Shown piece after piece: positions 58,436 through 64,000 of a DNA stretch of 64,000 nucleotides. Location: positions 664,501 to 728,500 of the forward strand of contig NZ_JAPPRC010000003.1 of NCBI RefSeq assembly GCF_026672425.1. The letters run 5' to 3'. Below the pieces are notes generated by a model. It was given only the letters and a program-made list of their open reading frames with translations. It made no database searches and was not told the DNA's origin. Positions within the stretch are counted from its first letter, which is position 1. Every line of letters starts with the position of its first letter. This DNA comes from Pannonibacter sp. SL95. GTDB taxonomy: Bacteria; Pseudomonadota; Alphaproteobacteria; Rhizobiales; Stappiaceae. The translations under genes and the position numbers were made by a program.

Positions 58436-59369
58436 AATGCACCCGCCGGTCGATGAGCCGCGTCTGGACCAGCATCAGCGCCAGCACGATGGCGAGGAAC
58501 ACCAGCGTCACGGCGGCCGAATAGCCGAAGCGGAAATAGTGGAAGGCTTCCTGATAGATCGTGCGCAGCAGCACCTCGGACGCGTTGTTCGGTCCGCCCT
58601 GCGTCAGGGTCTGCACCGTGTCGAACACGCGGATCGCCCGGGTCATGGTGATAATGAGCACGAACAGCAGCGTCGGCCCCAGCATCGGCCAGGTCACCAG
58701 CCAGAACTTCGACCAGCCGCTGCGCACGCCGTCGATTTCGGCGGCAGCATAGAGGTCGCGCGGGATCGCCGTCAGCCCGGCCAGGAACAGCACAAGGTTG
58801 AAGCCGACGTTCTCCCAGACGCCGATGAAGCCCAGCGACACGAGCACCCATTCTGACGCACCCAGCCAGTTGGGCGTGCCGAGCCCGAGATCGCGCAGCA
58901 CCGCGTTCAGCGGTCCGATTGAGGGATGCAGCAGATACTGCCATGCCGTGGCCATGGCCACCGTCAGCGACACGACCGGCAGGAAGAACACGGCCCGGAA
59001 GAAGGCCCGCCCGCGCGCGCCGGCCTCGATCAGCACGGCCAGCAGCAGCGCGATGCCGATCGACAGCGGCACCACGAACAGCGAGTAGACGAGCGTGTTG
59101 CGGATCGAGGCGCCGAAGGTCCGGTCGCCCAGCATCTCGGCGAAGTTGTCGAGACCGATGAAGCGGAAGCCAGGGGCGCCGAATTCATAGTCGGTGAAGG
59201 CCAGCGCCAGAACAGCAACGAGCGGCAAGAGGATCATCAGCACATAGGTGACGATGGCCGGCAGCATCAGCATCCATGCAACGAGGATGGTGCCGAAGCC
59301 GCGCGTCTGCCGCGCGGCAACATCCCTGCGCGGTACGGCCGGGCCGGAGGTCAGCGCAAGGTCAGCCAT
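58428..59369 (-). CDS. ABC transporter permease, MalF/UgpA family
   Basis: 313 aa with six predicted segments, including GNTLVYSLFVVPLSIGIALLLAVL-type membrane spans and an EAA loop (LTAIPRDLYAAAEIDGVRSGWSKFWLVTWPMLGPTLL). First permease of the importer. It overlaps the ATPase gene upstream by eight bases. Confidence 0.9.
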   Translation of the reverse strand: MADLALTSGPAVPRRDVAARQTRGFGTILVAWMLMLPAIVTYVLMILLPLVAVLALAFTDYEFGAPGFRFIGLDNFAEMLGDRTFGASIRNTLVYSLFVVPLSIGIALLLAVLIEAGARGRAFFRAVFFLPVVSLTVAMATAWQYLLHPSIGPLNAVLRDLGLGTPNWLGASEWVLVSLGFIGVWENVGFNLVLFLAGLTAIPRDLYAAAEIDGVRSGWSKFWLVTWPMLGPTLLFVLIITMTRAIRVFDTVQTLTQGGPNNASEVLLRTIYQEAFHYFRFGYSAAVTLVFLAIVLALMLVQTRLIDRRVHYG

Positions 59370-60522
59370 TCACTGCCTCCCGGTTAACCGGCGTGGTGTC
59401 GACGTCATCCGAGGGCGCGCAGGCGAGGCGCTCGTTGGTGGTCGCAAACAGCATCGCCCGGTCCAGCCGCAGCGCCAGCCGCACCGGCTGGCCGAGGCCG
59501 AGATGCGCCCGGTCCGACGGCGCGACGCGGGCGACCACCAGCTCGCCGCCGCCAAGCCTTGCATGCAGCAGGACGCTTTCGCCTAGGAATTCAACGTGTT
59601 CGACGGTTCCGGCAAGTCCCTGCGCCCCGAGCGTCAGATCTTCCGGGCGGATGGTGAGGACAACGGGCCCGCGCGCCGGCGACACCAGCCCGACCGGCTG
59701 GCCCTGTACCTCGACGACGCCGGATGCGGTCACGTCAGCTGAAATCTGGTTGATCGCTGGCGAACCAATGAAGCGCGCAACACGCAGATCAACCGGATTT
59801 GCGTAAATTTCTTCCGGTGTTGCCACCTGCAGCAGCTCGCCCTGCATCATCACCGCGATGCGGTCCGACATGGTCATGGCTTCGGACTGGTCATGGGTGA
59901 CATAGACCGTCGAGGCCCCGACACGGCGATGCAGCGCGACGATCTCGGTCCTTGTGGTCACGCGCAGCGCCGCGTCCAGGTTCGACAGCGGCTCGTCCAT
60001 CAGGAAGGCGCTAGGCTTGCGCACGATGGCGCGGCCGAGGGCGACGCGCTGACGCTGGCCGCCGGAGAGCTGCGCCGGCTTGCGGTCCATCAGCCCGTCG
60101 ATGGCCAGCAGCTCCGCCGCGCGGGTGACGTCCGTCTGGATGTCTGCCCGCTTGGTCTTGGCCGAGGGCAGGATGTAGCCGGCAAAGGGCAGGCGCTCAG
60201 CTGTCGTCAGACGGCGCATCACCAGCGGTACGGCCATGTTCTGGCGCACGGTCAGGTGCGGATAGAGCGCGTAATTCTGGAACACCATCGCCACGTCGCG
60301 GTCGGCCGCGCGCAGACGGGTCACCTGCCGCGCGCTGATCGAGACCTCGCCGGATGTGACGGTCTCCAGCCCGGCGATGCTCCGCATCAAGGTGGTCTTG
60401 CCGCAGCCCGATGGGCCGACCAGCGACACGAATTCCCCCTCGGCAACGCTCAAGGAGACCCCGCGCAGGACCTTCGTGTCCCCGAAGGACTTCGTAACAT
60501 TCTCGACAACGATCCCGGCCAT
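59362..60522 (-). CDS. ABC transporter ATPase, MalK/UgpC family
   Basis: 386 aa. Walker A GPSGCGKTTLMRSIAG near 37-52, Q-loop VFQNYALYPHLTV, signature LSGGQRQRVALGRAIVRKP near 156-174, Walker B FLMDEPLSNLDAALR, switch His (VTHDQSEAMTM). The C-terminal TOBE-like domain (about 250-386; TIRPEDLTLG) matches MalK/UgpC. It powers the permeases encoded just downstream. The leader has a GC-rich hairpin at 60533-60552 immediately before the RBS. Confidence 0.92.
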   Translation of the reverse strand: MAGIVVENVTKSFGDTKVLRGVSLSVAEGEFVSLVGPSGCGKTTLMRSIAGLETVTSGEVSISARQVTRLRAADRDVAMVFQNYALYPHLTVRQNMAVPLVMRRLTTAERLPFAGYILPSAKTKRADIQTDVTRAAELLAIDGLMDRKPAQLSGGQRQRVALGRAIVRKPSAFLMDEPLSNLDAALRVTTRTEIVALHRRVGASTVYVTHDQSEAMTMSDRIAVMMQGELLQVATPEEIYANPVDLRVARFIGSPAINQISADVTASGVVEVQGQPVGLVSPARGPVVLTIRPEDLTLGAQGLAGTVEHVEFLGESVLLHARLGGGELVVARVAPSDRAHLGLGQPVRLALRLDRAMLFATTNERLACAPSDDVDTTPVNREAVNG

Positions 60523-60532
60523 GGCCCCGCTT

Positions 60533-60552
60533 CCCCGCGTTTAGACGCGGGG
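60533..60552 (-). promoter_or_regulatory. GC-rich hairpin at the start of the ABC importer operon
   Basis: CCCCGCGT-TTAG-ACGCGGGG is a perfect 8-base-pair stem with a four-base loop; on the minus strand it lies between the AraC-family gene (stop 60658) and the ATPase ATG (60522). One arm contains GGGG close to the ribosome-binding region (GCGGGG just before ATG), so it could end AraC transcription or mask the RBS. No U-tract, so a plain terminator is less likely. Confidence 0.4.
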
Positions 60553-60657
60553 TCTTCATACGGAGCTTCAATGACGGGCGTGCATCGCGATTGTTGCGAA
60601 ACGATGAAGGTGAGGGGAGGATTGAACCCTGTGGTTTCAAGCGTCGATGGCTGCCAT

Positions 60658-61557
60658 CTATCGCACGTGTTCGCGCCATTCCGATGGGCTGCAGTCGAAA
60701 AAGCGTCGGAACGCAGCGGCAAACTTGGCAGGGTTTGCGTATCCCACGGCTAGCGCGACGTCCATGATAGTGCTGTTGGACCGCAACAACGCCTTTGCAT
60801 GTTCCATGCGCCGCAGGGTGATGTACTCGAACGGCGCGTGACCCGTGGTCTCCCGAAATGCACGCGTAAGGCCACGCATATCGCGTCCCAGCTCCAGTGC
60901 GACTTCTGTTACCTTGATGTTGCTTCCGATGCGGTCATTAATGAAATCAGTCGCTTTCTTCAGTTCCTCATTTGAGAGGGGCTTGACCGCCTTTGCAAGG
61001 GACGCGGGCCGCGCCCCGGCCAGCAATCTTTGTACGATCAGTTCGAGCCCGTGATCGAAAAAGGCGCTGGAGGAACCATGCACCTCCGCATCGCGCCACA
61101 GCGCGATCATGACTGCTTCGATGAGCGGATCTGAATGCAGCCGTGCGGCCGCCGGCAGAAGCGCCGCCAGGCCGTTTCGGTCTTCGACCATGGGTGCAAC
61201 CCGTTGCGGCGCGATCGCAAGCCCAAGAACATGTGCCTTCGGTGAAAAGCCGTGTGCTGCTGTCTCAGGTAGCGCAATTGCGCAGGTTCCTTGCCGGAAC
61301 ATTCCTGCCGCCTTGCCCCAGTCCCCCTGTCTCAGGAAGCGTCCGCCGCCGCCTTTCATGCCGAGGGCCAGCATCACATGCGGGCCATGCTCGAACTCTC
61401 CCTCCATCGCATCCAGGACGGCTGTGGTCAGCACAACGGTGCCATCCCTGTCGGATACGAATGTGGACGGTTCGTTGGTTCGTTGGGCGATGCGGTGTTT
61501 GAGCTGACGGCGTTCTTCGCTCCAGTCTGTTTGTCGTAATCCGACCAAGGTCATCAC
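60658..61557 (-). CDS. AraC-family transcriptional regulator
   Basis: 299 aa. N-terminal sensor part, then a C-terminal pair of helix-turn-helices: INDRIGSNIKVTEVALELGRDMRGLTRAFRETTGHAPFEYITLRRMEHAKALL and IMDVALAVGYANPAKFAAAFRRFFDCSPSEWRE (about 205-297). It is divergent from the TonB receptor gene, a typical layout for a siderophore-responsive activator (PchR/YbtA-like), so it likely activates the receptor when the siderophore enters. It could also be cotranscribed with or influence the ABC importer beyond 60522. Confidence 0.86.
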   Translation of the reverse strand: MMTLVGLRQTDWSEERRQLKHRIAQRTNEPSTFVSDRDGTVVLTTAVLDAMEGEFEHGPHVMLALGMKGGGGRFLRQGDWGKAAGMFRQGTCAIALPETAAHGFSPKAHVLGLAIAPQRVAPMVEDRNGLAALLPAAARLHSDPLIEAVMIALWRDAEVHGSSSAFFDHGLELIVQRLLAGARPASLAKAVKPLSNEELKKATDFINDRIGSNIKVTEVALELGRDMRGLTRAFRETTGHAPFEYITLRRMEHAKALLRSNSTIMDVALAVGYANPAKFAAAFRRFFDCSPSEWREHVR

Positions 61558-61696
61558 CGAAGTTGTTTTGGGGAAAGCCTATTTTGGATTATCACGGACA
61601 TAAGTGGAGTGGACAAGTCATATTTATCTCCGCCACACGTATGCCAACACAAGACAGGCAGGGAGCCTGGTCTGGCTGCTGGCGGAGAAGCGTGAA

Positions 61697-63757
61697 ATGT
61701 ACTCAAACTTGCGGAATGGTGTTTCGGTCTTTGCCGTCATGCTGGTGACAGCCGGTGCTGCCAGCGCACAGGACGACAACAAGCCGACCGAGCTCGAAAC
61801 GATCCTGATCAGCGGCGAGCTGATCGAGCGGTCCTGGCTGAGGACCGGTACCAGCGTGCAGGTTTTCACGGCTGAGGAACTGGATAAGCGAGCCGGACTG
61901 AAGACAGCGCGTGATGTTCTTGAACAGTCGACTAACACCATGGTGCCGGCTGGGGCTGCCAAGGCGCCGACGATCCGAGGTATTGATGGCACTGGCCCCG
62001 CTGAAAACGCGAATGCCTTCTTTGCCGGCAGCCGGGCGCGTCTTGGCCTGCGCATCGACGGTCGTCCGGCAAGCTATAATGAAATCGTCTTTGGCAACTC
62101 CACGCTCTGGGATGTGGAGCGGGTCGAACTGCTGCGCGGGCCGCAAAGCACCCTGGTTGGCCGCAATGCCATTGCCGGCACCCTGGCGATCACCTCCAAG
62201 GATCCAACCTTTGACTTCGGCGGCGATTTCCAGACAGCCCTCGGCAATTACGAAGGACGGCGGCTCTCGGGAATGATCAACGTTCCCGTCATCCAGGATC
62301 GCGTGGCCTTGCGCTTCGCCGGGGACTGGCTGACCCGCGAATCCGCAGTGACCTACAAGGGCTATCCAGGTGCCGACAACCCTGGAGACATCGCTGCCAT
62401 GAACCTTCGCGGCAAGATGCTGGTAAAGCCGGAGCTCGGCCTCAATTCGACCTTGCGGATTACGGCCACGCACAACAGCTACAAGGGGCCGAACGGGGAA
62501 ATCATCATCCAGCCCTTCGACGATCGTGTGTCCAACTATCTCGAACAGCCGGTTCACATCCCGGTCACGACCAGTCTGGGCAGCCAGTTCGAGATTGATC
62601 TCACCGACAACTGGCGGATTGAACTGGACGCATTCTACACGGACTTCGAGTTCAGGCGTAAGACGGCGCCGGGCGGCTCGAAGGCCGGTATCGACACCAA
62701 GGAGTTCACGGTCGAGCCGCGTGTCCGGTACAGAGCCGACAACGGTTTTGAACTCTTGTTGGGCAACCATTTTTACCGGGCGCGGCAGGATGAATACATC
62801 CAGTTCATATCGCGGCAGTCCTTCAAGGATTCCGTCGATACCTATGCGGTTTATGGCGAGGGCCTGATGCCGCTTGGCGAGGCTTTCAGTGTTTCTCTTG
62901 GAGCCCGCTACGAGATGGAGAAGCACAGCCGCTTTGGCGGTGATGGCGCAGGAGCGATTGCTTCCATCAACAGCGACCGGACCTTTGACGCCTTTCTGCC
63001 GAAACTGGATCTGAACTGGCATCCCAGCGACGATCAGAGTTACGGCCTGCAGGTTTCCCGCGGTTACAACGCCGGCGGCGGCGGGATCGCCTTCGGGTTC
63101 CCCAAGCCGTTCCCGATTGTTCCCTATGAGTATGATTCAGAATACGCCTGGACTTACGAACTCTACGGCCGCCAGGAGTTGCTGGACGGTAGGCTGAAGC
63201 TGAACCAGAACCTGTTCTATTCCAGCTACACGGACATGCAGCTGCCCTTCGATCTCACCCCGCTGGAGTCGCGCGATGAGCTCTTTGTGGTGCGCAATGC
63301 CGATGAGGTCGTGACATATGGTGCGGAACTCGGCGCCGAGTTCCAGCTGACGGACACATTGAACCTGTTTGGCGGCATCGGCATCCTGCATACCGATATC
63401 AGCAAGTATCCGGGGTCCGGCGTCGAGGGCAACAAGCTGTTTGGTGCCCCGAACCTGACGGCCAACGCCGGCATCAACTGGCAGAAGGACGGCTGGAGCG
63501 CCAGCCTCGTGACCCGGTACACGGATGCCTACTTCACCGACATCAACAACCGGCCGCGCGGCAAGACCAATCCCTATTTCGTCGCGGACGCCCAGCTTGG
63601 CTATGACTTCGGCAATGTCCGCTTGTTCAGCGAGGTAAAGAACATCTTCGATACCAAGCAGCCGGTCGCGCTCTATCCCGGCAAGACATCGGCAGCCGAC
63701 ACCGCGGTCCTCAACCAGCCCCGAACCTTCCAGGTCGGCATGGGCATCAAGTTCTGA
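61697..63757 (+). CDS. TonB-dependent outer-membrane receptor (siderophore type)
   Basis: 686 aa from ATG 61697, which gives a signal peptide (MYSNLRNGVSVFAVMLVTAGAASAQ); the frame extends upstream to 61604 without a signal. A TonB-box-like ETILISGE follows, then the plug (LEQSTNTMVPAGAAKAPTIRGIDG; ELLRGPQSTLVGRNAIAG) and a long barrel ending in GMGIKF, terminal Phe. The ligand is unknown; position beside an AraC regulator suggests a ferric siderophore. The second TonB receptor of the window after btuB, and the two are clearly different. Confidence 0.88.
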   Translation: MYSNLRNGVSVFAVMLVTAGAASAQDDNKPTELETILISGELIERSWLRTGTSVQVFTAEELDKRAGLKTARDVLEQSTNTMVPAGAAKAPTIRGIDGTGPAENANAFFAGSRARLGLRIDGRPASYNEIVFGNSTLWDVERVELLRGPQSTLVGRNAIAGTLAITSKDPTFDFGGDFQTALGNYEGRRLSGMINVPVIQDRVALRFAGDWLTRESAVTYKGYPGADNPGDIAAMNLRGKMLVKPELGLNSTLRITATHNSYKGPNGEIIIQPFDDRVSNYLEQPVHIPVTTSLGSQFEIDLTDNWRIELDAFYTDFEFRRKTAPGGSKAGIDTKEFTVEPRVRYRADNGFELLLGNHFYRARQDEYIQFISRQSFKDSVDTYAVYGEGLMPLGEAFSVSLGARYEMEKHSRFGGDGAGAIASINSDRTFDAFLPKLDLNWHPSDDQSYGLQVSRGYNAGGGGIAFGFPKPFPIVPYEYDSEYAWTYELYGRQELLDGRLKLNQNLFYSSYTDMQLPFDLTPLESRDELFVVRNADEVVTYGAELGAEFQLTDTLNLFGGIGILHTDISKYPGSGVEGNKLFGAPNLTANAGINWQKDGWSASLVTRYTDAYFTDINNRPRGKTNPYFVADAQLGYDFGNVRLFSEVKNIFDTKQPVALYPGKTSAADTAVLNQPRTFQVGMGIKF

Positions 63758-63759
63758 GG

Positions 63760-64000
63760 ATGACGGTGTCGAACCTGCGATCTGATGAAAGTTGCTGGCC
63801 GCTGGCTATCCTCGTGCTCGAGGGCGAACAGTCCCTCGAGCAGCATCTGGAGCTTCTGGCCATCTGGGACAGGTGGTTCGCCCGAGGCGAGCGCTTCGTC
63901 TCGTTGCGCCTCTATCTGGATTCGTCCTCGCTTGACCATGTGCCGGGAACCGCACGGGCGACCAAGGCATGGATGAAGGATGGCGCAGATGCACGTATTC
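63760..64000 (+). CDS. Partial unknown protein, cut by the window end
   Basis: An open frame begins with ATG 63760, two bases after the receptor stop, and runs without a stop to base 64000 (80 codons seen). The peptide MTVSNLRSDESCWPLAILVL is followed by a helical part with IWDRWFARGERFVSLRLYLD and ATKAWMKDGADARI. No named domain is recognised. Such short proteins are often seen after TonB receptors; it may be cotranscribed with the receptor. The 3' end and function are not known. Confidence 0.55.
   Translation, partial: MTVSNLRSDESCWPLAILVLEGEQSLEQHLELLAIWDRWFARGERFVSLRLYLDSSSLDHVPGTARATKAWMKDGADARI

Overview
The window is high-GC DNA of an alphaproteobacterium (probably Hyphomicrobiales or Rhodobacterales) able to grow on H2 and CO2. 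This rests on gene content: a red-type (form IC) RuBisCO operon under a LysR regulator, and a complete group-1 [NiFe] uptake hydrogenase locus arranged like hupTUV-hypF-hupSLC-hup/hyp of Rhodobacter capsulatus. I saw no rRNA or tRNA gene, CRISPR array, prophage, transposase or origin. Nearly all sequence is coding; most long antisense frames are GC-driven shadows.

Layout. 1-307: intergenic, with a dispersed palindromic repeat. 308-3367 (-): a three-gene operon of a split transketolase and a RuBisCO-like protein (form IV), with its own candidate promoter. 3431-9202 (-): a cobalamin-riboswitch operon (TonB receptor, conserved unknown protein, periplasmic binding protein, permease, ATPase). 9351-10883 (+): murJ lipid II flippase. 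11020-12849 (+): a soluble chemoreceptor with CZB zinc-binding and PilZ domains. 12892-18711 (-): BMP-type nucleoside/base ABC importer plus a cytosine-deaminase-family amidohydrolase. 18993-30224 (-): Calvin cycle operon cbbF-P-T-pgk-A-L-S-X-E-Z-Y, with divergent cbbR (30323-31258). 31340-51338 (+): hydrogenase locus, namely the H2-sensing kinase and regulatory hydrogenase (hupTUV), hypF, the structural genes hupSL with hupE and hupC, a terminator, then the maturation genes hupDFGHJK, hypAB, hupR and hypCDE. 51470-53819 (+): a Zn/Cd/Pb-type P1B ATPase with an apparent frameshift in its N-terminal metal-binding domain. 53926-56134 (-): prmB, a second palindromic repeat and a metallophosphoesterase. 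56269-60522 (-): a carbohydrate/glycerol-phosphate-type ABC importer. 60658-63757: an AraC regulator divergent from a TonB receptor, followed by a gene cut off by the window end.

How the parts fit. HupS/HupL oxidise H2 in the periplasm and pass electrons through cytochrome b HupC to quinone. HupUV senses H2 and acts through kinase HupT on response regulator HupR. HypA-F and the Hup accessory proteins build and insert the Ni-Fe(CN)2CO centre. Energy from H2 can drive the neighbouring Calvin cycle; only 81 bases separate cbbR from hupT on the same strand. HupS carries the six-cysteine pattern of oxygen-tolerant hydrogenases. The least explained unit is the RuBisCO-like protein plus split transketolase operon, which has no kinase, isomerase or transporter to reveal its substrate. 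Functional calls come from recognised motifs and gene order; no database search was run.
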